Shown in pieces: positions 46,831-57,036 of a DNA stretch of 64,000 bases (positions are counted from its first letter, which is position 1; each line of letters begins with the position of its first letter). The notes under the pieces are model-generated. The model saw only the letters and a program-made list of their open reading frames with translations. It made no database searches and was not told the DNA's origin. Source of the DNA: Mycobacterium sp. ACS4331 (GTDB lineage Bacteria > Actinomycetota > Actinomycetes > Mycobacteriales > Mycobacteriaceae); contig NZ_LZHW01000043.1 in the NCBI RefSeq assembly GCF_001667265.1, forward strand, positions 1-64,000, in the 5' to 3' direction. Made by a program: the position numbers and the translations under genes.

Positions 46831-48240
46831 TCACGCTGATCGAAGCTCCTCGTGACCGCGGCTGGCGCGGTGAGCCGCGAAGCAGGCCACCACCGCCAGC
46901 AGCGCGAATGTCGTGAACATCCACCGCGCCGCCGCCGCATCGCCGTGCTCGGACAGGTTCACCACGACTCCGGCCACCCCGGCGCCGAACGCGCCGCACA
47001 TCAACTGCACGGTGTTGATGGCGGCGGCCGCGGTGCCGCCCTCAGCGGTGTCGGCAACACCGCCCATGGCCCACGCCGACAGGTGCGGCCACGCCATGCC
47101 GATGCCGACGCCCGTCACGGTCAGAGCGAAGACCCACGCCGCCACCACCCAGAGCGAGGCCCCCTCACGCTGGGTCAGCGCGGCGATCACCAGACCTGCG
47201 GTCATCACCATGGGCGCCACCATGACGATGCGCGCGATGACGCGGGTGCGGTCCACCGACGCCGACACGATCTCGCTGACCGACCAGCCCACCGAGAGCG
47301 CCACACCGAGAAAGCCGGCGGCGACCGGAACCAGACCCGCAAGCCGTTGCCCGAACAGAGGCACGTACATATCGGCCATGGTCGCGGCCATCATCAGACC
47401 CAACGTGAGATAGATCCACTTCAACGGCCCAGGCCGGAACGCGGTGGCCGGCAGAACGCTTGCCGCACAACGCCGATCGACCAGCAGAAACGCCGCGACC
47501 AGGGCAACGCTCGCAGCGAGCAGTGCCGCCGTGGCGGCGATATTCCGCGGTATGCCCGCGACGCTGACCAGCAGCGCCGCGGCTCCCAACAGCAGCAGCG
47601 ACCACACCGGAATGTTCCACGCGGTCGGCCTGCTCTCAGCGGACCGGCCGGGCAGCACGACGGGAACCAGGACGGCCATCAGCACGGTGACGATGGCCAG
47701 CGCGCCAAATGCCCACCGCCACAACCCGAACTGCGCGAACAGCCCGCCTGCGGCCGGGCCCACGATGGTGCCGACTCCCCACATCACCGACACCAGTGCC
47801 GACGCCCTGGTCCACAGCCATTGCGGCAGTAGGGCATTGATCATGGCATAACCGAGACCGGCCAGCAGACCACCGGCCGCGCCCTGGACCACCCGTCCGA
47901 CCAGCAGCAGTTCCATGCTGGGCGACACGGCGCACAGCACGCTGCCCAGACCGAACACCGCCAACGTCGGCAGGTAGGCCCACCGGGGCCCGAACCGTGC
48001 CACCAGCGCGCTGACCGTCGTGGCCGCCGCCACCGAGGCCACCAGGTACACCGTCGTCACCCACGCGTAGAACCGCTGGCCGCCGATGTCGGCCACCGCG
48101 CTGGGCAGCAGAGAGATCGTCAGGAACTCGTTGATCGCGTACAGGCCGACCCCGCCGGCCATCACCACCGACGCGCCGAGGTGGCGCGGTCCCAGCAGAT
48201 CACGCCACCGACCGGTGGGGACGGTCGCGGGCTCGGTCAA
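46831..48240 (-). CDS. MFS drug/solute exporter
   Basis: A 469-residue major facilitator transporter with 12 to 14 predicted spans. The loop 2-3 motif appears as ALVARFGPRWAYLP near 80, and GRVVQGAAGGLLAGLGYAMI near 113 and GVGTIVGPAAGGLF near 155 resemble motifs B and C of drug:H+ antiporters. It corresponds in position to Rv1634. The substrate is unknown. The TTG start at 48240 lies four bases after uvrB, so it is probably cotranscribed; no better start exists in this frame. Confidence 0.86.
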   Translation of the reverse strand: MTEPATVPTGRWRDLLGPRHLGASVVMAGGVGLYAINEFLTISLLPSAVADIGGQRFYAWVTTVYLVASVAAATTVSALVARFGPRWAYLPTLAVFGLGSVLCAVSPSMELLLVGRVVQGAAGGLLAGLGYAMINALLPQWLWTRASALVSVMWGVGTIVGPAAGGLFAQFGLWRWAFGALAIVTVLMAVLVPVVLPGRSAESRPTAWNIPVWSLLLLGAAALLVSVAGIPRNIAATAALLAASVALVAAFLLVDRRCAASVLPATAFRPGPLKWIYLTLGLMMAATMADMYVPLFGQRLAGLVPVAAGFLGVALSVGWSVSEIVSASVDRTRVIARIVMVAPMVMTAGLVIAALTQREGASLWVVAAWVFALTVTGVGIGMAWPHLSAWAMGGVADTAEGGTAAAAINTVQLMCGAFGAGVAGVVVNLSEHGDAAAARWMFTTFALLAVVACFAAHRASRGHEELRSA

Positions 48241-48244
48241 CGAA

Positions 48245-50404
<2,160 letters not shown>

Positions 50405-50411
50405 GAAACCA

Positions 50412-50417
50412 AGGGTA
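50412..50417 (-). promoter_or_regulatory. -10 box of a leaderless promoter for uvrB
   Basis: TACCCT on the minus strand lies seven bases before the ATG at 50404. Confidence 0.45.
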
Positions 50418-50459
50418 GGCGGGGGTGCCGACAAGTTCACCGGATGTCCTCGCGCGCAT

Positions 50460-50465
50460 TAGTCT
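50460..50465 (+). promoter_or_regulatory. -10 box of a leaderless promoter for the small membrane protein
   Basis: TAGTCT is followed after six bases by the GTG at 50472, so the mRNA would begin with GUG. Confidence 0.5.
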
Positions 50466-50471
50466 GACCCG

Positions 50472-50780
50472 GTGCCCGAACCCGCGCGCATCGCACTCCG
50501 GGTGCTCGGTCTGGTGCTGCTGATGCTCAGCCTGGCCTGTCTGGTGCTCATCTTCTGGCCCGGCCCGGCCAGAGTCGCCGAGACCCTCGGGCAGACATGC
50601 GCGAGCGACCGCCACGGTTCATCCCACCAGTGCTCGTGGCTCGACGCGGCCGATCTGCTGTGGACCGGTGTCTGGCTGCCCCTGGTGCTGGGCGCGGTGC
50701 TGCGGATCGCGACACGTCCGGCCGCCAGGGCCCCACGCACCATCGATCTGCGGCGCATAACGCGGAAGTTCGGGTCCTAG
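50472..50780 (+). CDS. Small membrane protein
   Basis: A 102-residue protein with two hydrophobic segments (about 8-30 and 62-80) separated by a hydrophilic loop carrying two cysteines (TCASD and QCSW) that could form a disulfide outside the membrane. The C-terminus is basic. I do not recognise the family. The GTG start is supported by the -10 box six bases upstream. Its stop (TAG, 50778-50780) overlaps a TAGACT that may serve the next gene. Confidence 0.7.
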   Translation: MPEPARIALRVLGLVLLMLSLACLVLIFWPGPARVAETLGQTCASDRHGSSHQCSWLDAADLLWTGVWLPLVLGAVLRIATRPAARAPRTIDLRRITRKFGS

Positions 50781-50781
50781 A

Positions 50782-51294
50782 CTGAGCGACATCCACCCTC
50801 CCAAGAACGAAACCTTCGACCTCGCCGCGCGAACCAACACCGATCCGAAAGGCATCGTCCGCGCGGTGGATGTCTACACCCTGGCGCCGTGGGGCGGCCT
50901 GTACATGGCCAGACCGACGCCGGGCCGGCCTCAGTTCCACTACCTGGAGTCCTGGCTGCTTCCCAGCCTCAGCCTGCGGGCAAGCGTCTTCCACTGGAAT
51001 CCAGGCCACGAGCGTGACCAGGACTTCTACCTCGACGTCGCGGCGATCACGGTGCGCGGCGACACGTGGCGCACCGAGGACCACTACCTCGACCTGGTGG
51101 TGCACACGGGTCAGCGCACCGACCTCGTCGACGTCGACGAACTGCTCGAGGCCCACCGCATGGGCCTGCTGTCCCCCGAGACCGCCGAGCATGCGCTGCG
51201 CACCGCGGTCTCGGCGATCGACGGGCTCGCACGGCACGGCCATGATCTGCACGCCTGGCTCGGCCGTAACGGCATGGAACTCTCGTGGCGATAA
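50782..51294 (+). CDS. DUF402 family protein
   Basis: Member of DUF402, a fold shared with nucleoside-phosphate phosphatases of the FomD type; no function can be assigned here. The core runs YMARPTPGRPQFHYLESWLLPS and the HERDQDFYLDVAAI and EDHYLDLVVHTG strands. The start is unclear. The first ordinary start, GTG 50866, would give 142 residues, but coding-like sequence (HPPKNETFDLAAR, TNTDPKG) continues back to CTG 50782, giving 170. I give the longer extent. A TAGACT box at 50778-50783 overlaps this CTG, so initiation a few codons later, for instance at ATC 50791, is another option. Confidence 0.75.
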   Translation: MSDIHPPKNETFDLAARTNTDPKGIVRAVDVYTLAPWGGLYMARPTPGRPQFHYLESWLLPSLSLRASVFHWNPGHERDQDFYLDVAAITVRGDTWRTEDHYLDLVVHTGQRTDLVDVDELLEAHRMGLLSPETAEHALRTAVSAIDGLARHGHDLHAWLGRNGMELSWR

Positions 51295-51312
51295 CGCGTA
51301 GTGTGCCTAACT

Positions 51313-51870
51313 GTGAAGTCCACCGCAGGAGTCGCCGCCACCCTGGCGGCGGGTTTAGTGTGCGCGACCATCGCACCGGCGGCGTGGGCCGATCCTGGAT
51401 CGGAGCCCACCCCTGAGCCGGTGCCCGCCGGGCAGACGACACCCGAGGATCAGCTGCACAACGTGACGTATCGGGCCCGCGTCGACGGCGTCTCGCGCGG
51501 TGCGCTCATCACCTACAAGATCAACGACTCGCAGGTGCAGAGCGTCGACCCGACCATGCTGCCGGGCCGAGTCTTCGAGGCACAGACGGTGTTGTCCGAC
51601 GCCGACCTGGCGGGCATGCAGATCTCGATCCAGTGGCCGTACTCGGCCAACCTGCACTGCGAGATCCTGGTCAACGATCAAATCGTCGCGCAGGCCGACG
51701 AGTGGATCAAACCGCGCCTCACACCGGCCAACGACGATCCGGACTACGGCCGTCTGGCCTGCGGTGCGCCCCTGGTGAGCCCGTCCGACCTCGGCACCGG
51801 TGGCGCCGCCCCGGTCGCTCCGGCGGACCCGGCCACCGAGCCGGCACCCGAGACTCCGCCCTCCGCCTGA
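51313..51870 (+). CDS. Secreted protein of unknown function
   Basis: A 185-residue exported protein. After a short basic start a hydrophobic stretch ends at an AAWADPGSEP cleavage-like site near residue 27. The mature protein has a Pro/Glu-rich linker (28-45), a globular part (TYRARVDGVSRGALITYKIN, VQSVDPTMLPGRVFEAQTVL, NLHCEILVND and LACGAP with two cysteines that may pair), and a Pro/Ala tail. It is a typical mycobacterial secreted protein without an assigned role. GTG 51313 is chosen over GTG 51301 because it gives a normal signal peptide and lies eight bases after a TAGTGT box. Confidence 0.72.
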   Translation: MKSTAGVAATLAAGLVCATIAPAAWADPGSEPTPEPVPAGQTTPEDQLHNVTYRARVDGVSRGALITYKINDSQVQSVDPTMLPGRVFEAQTVLSDADLAGMQISIQWPYSANLHCEILVNDQIVAQADEWIKPRLTPANDDPDYGRLACGAPLVSPSDLGTGGAAPVAPADPATEPAPETPPSA

Positions 51871-51874
51871 GCCT

Positions 51875-52858
51875 TCAGGTCTGCGTCATCACCAGGAACG
51901 TCACGTAGGCCAGGTAGGCGGCCACCATGGCGCCGCCCTCGCCGCGCCCCACCCTCCGGCCCGAGAGGAAGATCGGGATACACGCGAGCGCCACCACCGC
52001 CATGACCGGAATGTCGATACGCACCAGGTCGGGCTCGAGTTCGAGAACGCGCCCGCTGGCCATCACGGTCACACCGAGGATCAGCAGGATGTTGTAGACG
52101 CTGCTGCCGAGCAGGTTGCCGATCGCGATGTCCCGTTCGCCGCGGATCGTGGAGACGATCGTCGTGACGAGTTCGGGTGCCGACGTGCCGATGGCCACGA
52201 TGGTCAGGCCGATGAACGCATCCGACACCCCGAACGCCTTCGCGACGCCGACGGCACCATCCACCAGCCAGTCGGCCCCGACGACCACCACGCCGATGCC
52301 GACGATCAGCAGTCCCAGGCTCCGCAACAGGTCGCGACGCGTCGCCGCGGCCGGTTCGTCCTCGGGCACGGCGAACTCGCCCGCGAACTCAGCCTGGATC
52401 GCCCTGCTCTCCCGGCGCGCGCTGAACACCAGGACGACGGTGTAGGCGACCGCGCCCACCGTCAGCACGACGCCCTCGACGAACGACAACCTGCCGTCGG
52501 CGGCCAGTGCCCACAGCAGGACCGCGGCCGCGGTCATCATCGGCAGGTCAAGCCGAAGCGTCCTCATCTCCAGAACCAGCGGGGCGATCAGGGCGGACAA
52601 CCCGAGGATCAGCAGCAGGTTGACGATGTTGGTGCCCGCGATGTTGCCCACCGCCAGCGAGGCGTTGCCGTCGGAGGCGGCCCGGATTCCCACCGCGAGT
52701 TCGGGCATGCTGGTGCCGATCGACACCACGGTCAGGCCGACCAGAATCGGCGGGATGCCGAGCATCGCGGCCAGTCGGGCGCCGCCCCTGACCAGCCACT
52801 CCGACCCAACGATCAACGCGCCCAGCCCGGCGGCGAACCAGGCCAGATCCGCCGCCAT
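51875..52858 (-). CDS. Calcium/sodium:cation antiporter (CaCA, YrbG-like)
   Basis: A 327-residue inner-membrane exchanger with about ten spans in two inverted halves. Each half has the alpha-repeat: VGLTVVSIGTSMPEL with GNIAGTNIVN near 40-80, and IGLTIVAIGTSAPELV with GNLLGSSVYN near 215-255. The conserved glutamates in PEL are the cation ligands. A charged loop of about 35 residues joins the halves. The ATG shares one base with the coaE stop (TGATG), so it is coupled to coaE, a link with no obvious functional reason. Confidence 0.9.
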   Translation of the reverse strand: MAADLAWFAAGLGALIVGSEWLVRGGARLAAMLGIPPILVGLTVVSIGTSMPELAVGIRAASDGNASLAVGNIAGTNIVNLLLILGLSALIAPLVLEMRTLRLDLPMMTAAAVLLWALAADGRLSFVEGVVLTVGAVAYTVVLVFSARRESRAIQAEFAGEFAVPEDEPAAATRRDLLRSLGLLIVGIGVVVVGADWLVDGAVGVAKAFGVSDAFIGLTIVAIGTSAPELVTTIVSTIRGERDIAIGNLLGSSVYNILLILGVTVMASGRVLELEPDLVRIDIPVMAVVALACIPIFLSGRRVGRGEGGAMVAAYLAYVTFLVMTQT

Positions 52859-54087
52859 CAGCGTGGACGCCAACCGGTGGTGTCGGCCCACTCCCACGCG
52901 CGCCGGTACGCGTCCAGGAACCAGGGCTCCTTGGCCTCGGCGTAGGCACCACGGTCGTGCGCTCCGGCCGTGGCCGCGGCACGCTTGGCCGCCACATAGT
53001 CCTCGCGTGCGCCCGGATTGGCCGCCAGCCAGTCGGTGAACAGCAGCGCGAACTGCTGATTGGGCCACCCGTCGACACGAACATGGACGTGGGTTGGGCG
53101 GCCAGGGTCCGCCGAGGCGAAGTACCGCTTGTGCCACAGTTCGTCGCCGTGGGTGCCGTCGAATTCGCCGACGGTGCTGCGACCGTTGTCCTTCGGCACA
53201 TCGGAGGTGACGGTGCCGACGCGCGGATAGCCCGCGTCGAGCAGCGGACCCGTCAGGTCATCCGCCGTCGCCAACGAATCGACCGTGATCTGGATGTCGA
53301 TGACGTCCTTGGCGTCGGTGCCGGGAACCGCGGTGGACCCGATGTGGTCGATGCGGATCGCACGGTGACCGCACGCGGTGTTCAACCGTGCCAGGATGCG
53401 CTTGGCCTGATCGGGCCAGGTGGCGTCGTAGGAGACCAGTCGGGTTGATTCGTCGGCGGGTCGCGTCGTCGCGACGTTGTGCGCGAACGGCAGGATGCGC
53501 TCATACCAGAGACCGCGTGCGCGTTCGGCCAGATCACCCGCCGACCCCGAGTTGTCCAGCCACACGTCGGCCACGGCGCGGCGCTGCTCCTCGGTGGCCT
53601 GCGCGGCGATGCGTGCCCGAGCGTCGGCCTCACTGAACCCGCGGTACTCGATGAGCCGCTTGACCCGGGTCTCCTCGTCGGCGTGCACGATCACCACCAA
53701 CGGGAACATCGGCGCCATCTGCGATTCCACCAACAGCGGGATGTCCTCGACGATGACCGCATCGTCGGCGGCGGCCGCGATGAGTTCCGAACGGCGCCTC
53801 CCCACCAGGGGATGGACGATGCCGTTGAGGGTGGCCCGCTTCTCCTCGTCGCTGAAGGCTATCGCCGCCAGAGCCGGCCGGTTGAGCGCGCCGGCCAACG
53901 GGCCGCTGTCGTGCAGGATGTCGTGCCCGAACGCGTCGACGAGTTTGGCCAGTCCCTCGGTGCCGGGTTCGACGACTTCGCGGGCGATCACGTCACCGTC
54001 GACGACGATGCCCCCGCACTCGCTGAAAGTCGCCGACACCGTGGACTTTCCGGCGCCGATGCCGCCCGACAACCCGATACGAAACAT
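52858..54087 (-). CDS. coaE: Dephospho-CoA kinase fused to a GrpB-like domain
   Basis: Residues about 1-200 are dephospho-CoA kinase, the last step of CoA synthesis: P-loop GGIGAGKST (8-16), VVDGDVIAREV with the catalytic aspartate near 31, and the lid RIAAQATEEQRR near 160. Residues about 215-405 are a GrpB/UPF0157 domain of the nucleotidyltransferase fold (YDATWPDQAKRI, IDHIGSTAVPG, KDVIDIQI, WHKRYFASADPGRPTHVHV). This fusion is typical of mycobacteria, where the C-terminal part has been linked to stability of the kinase. ATG at 54087, in a 80-base spacer after rpsA. Confidence 0.95.
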   Translation of the reverse strand: MFRIGLSGGIGAGKSTVSATFSECGGIVVDGDVIAREVVEPGTEGLAKLVDAFGHDILHDSGPLAGALNRPALAAIAFSDEEKRATLNGIVHPLVGRRRSELIAAAADDAVIVEDIPLLVESQMAPMFPLVVIVHADEETRVKRLIEYRGFSEADARARIAAQATEEQRRAVADVWLDNSGSAGDLAERARGLWYERILPFAHNVATTRPADESTRLVSYDATWPDQAKRILARLNTACGHRAIRIDHIGSTAVPGTDAKDVIDIQITVDSLATADDLTGPLLDAGYPRVGTVTSDVPKDNGRSTVGEFDGTHGDELWHKRYFASADPGRPTHVHVRVDGWPNQQFALLFTDWLAANPGAREDYVAAKRAAATAGAHDRGAYAEAKEPWFLDAYRRAWEWADTTGWRPR

Positions 54088-54116
54088 CTCGACAGTCTTG
54101 CAGGCTGGTCAAATGC

Positions 54117-54150
54117 AGAACTCCCCGGCCCTGACGGACCGGGGAGTTCT
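54117..54150 (-). terminator. Hairpin after rpsA
   Basis: A perfect 12-base stem (54117-54128 with 54139-54150) with a ten-base loop lies 17 bases past the rpsA stop and ahead of coaE. It lacks a T-run. It probably ends most rpsA transcripts or protects their 3' ends, separating a highly expressed gene from coaE. Confidence 0.65.
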
Positions 54151-54167
54151 GTTGACGCTGAAGAGCG

Positions 54168-55604
54168 CTAGGCGTTGCCCGCGAGCTTCTCACGCAGAGC
54201 GGCCAACTGCGCATCGCTGGCGAGCGATCCACCGGCCGACTCCTCCGAGCGAGACGAACCGTTCGACGGACGCGCGGCCTCTTCGGCCTCGGCGGCGGCG
54301 AACTTCTCCATCTGCGCGGTGTGCATCTTGTGCCGACGCTCGGCCTCGGCGTAGCGGGCCTCCCACTCGTGGCGCTGCTTGTCGAAACCTTCGAGCCATT
54401 CGTTGGTCTCGGCGTCGAAGCCCTCGGGGAAGATGTAGTTGCCCTGCTCGTCGTAGCTGTCGGCCATGCCGTACTTCGACGGGTCGAACTCGTCGGTGTA
54501 GTCCTCGTTGGCCTGCTTGAGGCTCAGCGAGATCCGGCGACGCTCGAGGTCGATGTCGATGACCTTGACCATCGCGTCGTCGCCGACGGCGACAACCTGG
54601 TCCGGGACCTCGACGTGGCGCTCAGCCAGCTCGGAGATGTGCACCAGGCCCTCGATGCCCTCCTCGACGCGGACGAACGCACCGAACGGAACGAGCTTGG
54701 TGACCTTGCCCGGCACGATCTGCCCGATGGCATGCGTGCGGGCGAAGTGGCGCCACGGATCTTCCTGAGTGGCCTTGAGCGACAGCGAAACCCGCTCGCG
54801 GTCCATGTCGACGTCGAGAACCTCGACGGTGACCTCGTCGCCCACCTGGACGACCTCGGACGGATGGTCGATGTGCTTCCAGGACAGCTCGGAGACGTGC
54901 ACCAGGCCGTCGACGCCGCCGAGATCGACGAAGGCGCCGAAGTTGACGATCGAGGACACGACGCCCTTGCGGACGGCTCCCTTGGTGAGCTGGTTGAGGA
55001 ACTCGCTGCGGACCTCGGACTGGGTCTGCTCCAGCCAGGCGCGACGCGAGAGCACGACGTTGTTGCGGTTCTTGTCGAGCTCGATGATCTTGGCCTCGAT
55101 CTCCTTGCCGATGTACGGCTGCAGATCGCGGACGCGGCGCATCTCCACCAGCGATGCGGGCAGGAAGCCGCGCAGGCCGATGTCGAGGATCAGGCCGCCC
55201 TTGACGACCTCGATGACGGTGCCCTTGACGGCCTCGTCCTTTTCCTTGAGCTCTTCGATGGTGCCCCAAGCACGCTCGTACTGCGCGCGCTTCTTGGACA
55301 GGATGAGGCGGCCTTCCTTGTCCTCCTTGGTGAGGACCAGAGCTTCGACCTCGTCGCCGACGGACACAACCTCATTGGGGTCGACGTCGTGCTTGATGGA
55401 CAGCTCACGGGAAGGGATGACGCCTTCGGTCTTGTAACCGATGTCGAGAAGGACTTCGTCACGGTCGACCTTGACGATCGTCCCTTCGACGATGTCGCCA
55501 TCGTTGAAGTATTTGATGGTCTTGTCGATGGCGGCGAGAAAATCCTCAGCCGAGCCGATGTCGTTGACGGCTACTTGCGGCGAGGTGACGGAGGGACTTG
55601 GCAT
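54168..55604 (-). CDS. rpsA: 30S ribosomal protein S1
   Basis: mRNA-binding ribosomal protein, also involved in trans-translation. The 478 residues contain four S1 RNA-binding repeats (about 33-105, 120-187, 205-275 and 290-362), for example GTIVKVDRDEVLLDIGYKTEG and GVVSSIVNFGAFVDLGGVDG. A charged tail follows, ending SDAQLAALREKLAGNA; this C-terminus is the segment discussed for pyrazinoic acid action in M. tuberculosis (contested in the literature). The ATG at 55604 has no clear ribosome site, but the protein begins as homologues do. The leader has tandem repeats. Confidence 0.97.
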   Translation of the reverse strand: MPSPSVTSPQVAVNDIGSAEDFLAAIDKTIKYFNDGDIVEGTIVKVDRDEVLLDIGYKTEGVIPSRELSIKHDVDPNEVVSVGDEVEALVLTKEDKEGRLILSKKRAQYERAWGTIEELKEKDEAVKGTVIEVVKGGLILDIGLRGFLPASLVEMRRVRDLQPYIGKEIEAKIIELDKNRNNVVLSRRAWLEQTQSEVRSEFLNQLTKGAVRKGVVSSIVNFGAFVDLGGVDGLVHVSELSWKHIDHPSEVVQVGDEVTVEVLDVDMDRERVSLSLKATQEDPWRHFARTHAIGQIVPGKVTKLVPFGAFVRVEEGIEGLVHISELAERHVEVPDQVVAVGDDAMVKVIDIDLERRRISLSLKQANEDYTDEFDPSKYGMADSYDEQGNYIFPEGFDAETNEWLEGFDKQRHEWEARYAEAERRHKMHTAQMEKFAAAEAEEAARPSNGSSRSEESAGGSLASDAQLAALREKLAGNA

Positions 55605-55665
55605 GTGGTGGGTTGCTCCGGACAGGTTTACTCGAAGGGACAGTTCTTTTGGCTTGTGACGCGCG

Positions 55666-55696
55666 GATTCGGTCTCGAACAGATTCGGTCTCGAAC
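55666..55696. repeat. Tandem 15-base direct repeat in the rpsA leader
   Basis: GATTCGGTCTCGAAC occurs exactly at 55666-55680 and 55682-55696. A third TCGAAC lies at 55704-55709. The repeats are in the transcribed leader, between the predicted promoter and rpsA. They may be regulator or RNA-binding sites; no known motif was matched. Confidence 0.7.
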
Positions 55697-55741
55697 CCCC
55701 ACGTCGAACTCGGGTGATAAAGCACACACGAGTACCCCATG

Positions 55742-55771
55742 AGACTACTCGACTGGGCACACGCTGGACAA
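55742..55771 (-). promoter_or_regulatory. Predicted rpsA promoter
   Basis: On the minus strand TTGTCC (55771-55766) and TAGTCT (55747-55742) are 18 bases apart. Transcription from about 55735 would give a 130-base leader holding the tandem repeats. Confidence 0.5.
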
Positions 55772-55835
55772 ACTCGGGCCACACCAATGCCCGCCCGTCC
55801 CGCCTGTAACAGCGGATTCCGCCGCTGACCTCCTC

Positions 55836-55841
55836 TAATCT
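55836..55841 (+). promoter_or_regulatory. -10 box of a leaderless promoter for the PrsW-type gene
   Basis: TAATCT ends seven bases before the GTG at 55849. Confidence 0.45.
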
Positions 55842-55848
55842 CCTTGAG

Positions 55849-57024
55849 GTGCACTATCCCGCGCTGCCGACGCATCCGCTTCCGCCGCTGAGTCCCGCCC
55901 TGCCCACGAAGGTGCGCAAGGTGGGCGCGCCCCTGGCCGCGATCATCGCTCTGGGCACCCTCGTGGCGCTGATCCTCATCCTGATCACCGTGACGAACCC
56001 CGCCGGTGCGGTGATCGGACTCGTCCTGACCAGCGTGGCGATGACCGTCGTGGTCGGCGCCTATCTGTGGCTGGACCGCTGGGAACCCGAGCCGCCCCGA
56101 CTGCTGATCCTGGCATTCCTGTGGGGCGCATCGATCGCTGTCGTGCTGTCCGTGGTGCTCGAGGTGGTGTTCGAGGCCGCGGTCAACCCCGAGTCCACGA
56201 CCGAGTCCAACACCAGCTTCTTCACCGTGGCGATCGGCGCGCCGCTCATCGAGGAGGCCGCCAAGGGGCTGTTCCTGCTTCTGATGATGACCGGACGGCG
56301 ACGGCACGAACTCAACTCGCTGACCGACTGCCTGGTGTTCGCCGGCCTGGTCGGCGCGGGATTCGCCTGGATCGAGGACATCTTCTACATCGCCAGCGGC
56401 GAGACGTTGGGCGCATCGCTGGCCACCGCGGCCCTGCGCCTGGTCATGGCGCCCTTCGCGCACTCCCTGTTCACCACCCTGACCGCGATCGGCGTGTACT
56501 TCGCCCTGCACCAGCGGCAGCGCATCGTGCAGGTGGCGTGCATCGTGGCCGGCTACCTGGCCGCGGTGTTCCTGCACGGTCTGTGGAACGGATCGGCACT
56601 GTTGGGGCCCGGCGCGTATCTCGGCGTCTACCTGCTGTGGATGGTGCCCATGTTCGCGCTGGCCATCGTCCTGGCCGTGCGGAGCCGTCGTCGCGAGCAG
56701 GAGATCGTCGCCGCGAAGCTGCCCGGCATGGTCGCGGCCGGGCTGGTGAGCCCCAACGAGGCGACGTGGCTGGGTTCGCTGCGCAATCGCCGGGCCGCGG
56801 TCGCGACCGTGGCCAGCCATGCCGGACGGTCCGCGGCCCGCGGGGTCCGGCACTTCTCCGCGCAGGTCGTCGAGTTGGCGTACGCGCAGGACCGGATCGA
56901 CCGCGGCTTCGGCGACGAACGCGTGGTGGCCTACCGAAACGAGGAGACCTACCGCCTCTACGCCGCACGCGCCTACGCCGCACCGACGCTGGGCTGGCTG
57001 GCGAACTACCGGGCGCCGCAGTAG
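55849..57024 (+). CDS. PrsW-family intramembrane metalloprotease
   Basis: A 391-residue membrane protein of the PrsW/CPBP-related group. The catalytic motif EExxK is present as Glu135-Glu136-x-x-Lys139, with a second acidic motif FAWIEDIFY near 170 and the histidine in FLHGLWN near 243. About eight spans cover 22-285. The C-terminal 105 residues are cytoplasmic, Arg/Ala-rich. In Bacillus PrsW cleaves an anti-sigma factor; no anti-sigma or sigma gene lies nearby, so the substrate is unknown. It converges with polA, ending 12 bases apart. Confidence 0.88.
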   Translation: MHYPALPTHPLPPLSPALPTKVRKVGAPLAAIIALGTLVALILILITVTNPAGAVIGLVLTSVAMTVVVGAYLWLDRWEPEPPRLLILAFLWGASIAVVLSVVLEVVFEAAVNPESTTESNTSFFTVAIGAPLIEEAAKGLFLLLMMTGRRRHELNSLTDCLVFAGLVGAGFAWIEDIFYIASGETLGASLATAALRLVMAPFAHSLFTTLTAIGVYFALHQRQRIVQVACIVAGYLAAVFLHGLWNGSALLGPGAYLGVYLLWMVPMFALAIVLAVRSRRREQEIVAAKLPGMVAAGLVSPNEATWLGSLRNRRAAVATVASHAGRSAARGVRHFSAQVVELAYAQDRIDRGFGDERVVAYRNEETYRLYAARAYAAPTLGWLANYRAPQ

Positions 57025-57036
57025 ACCCGCAGCAGC

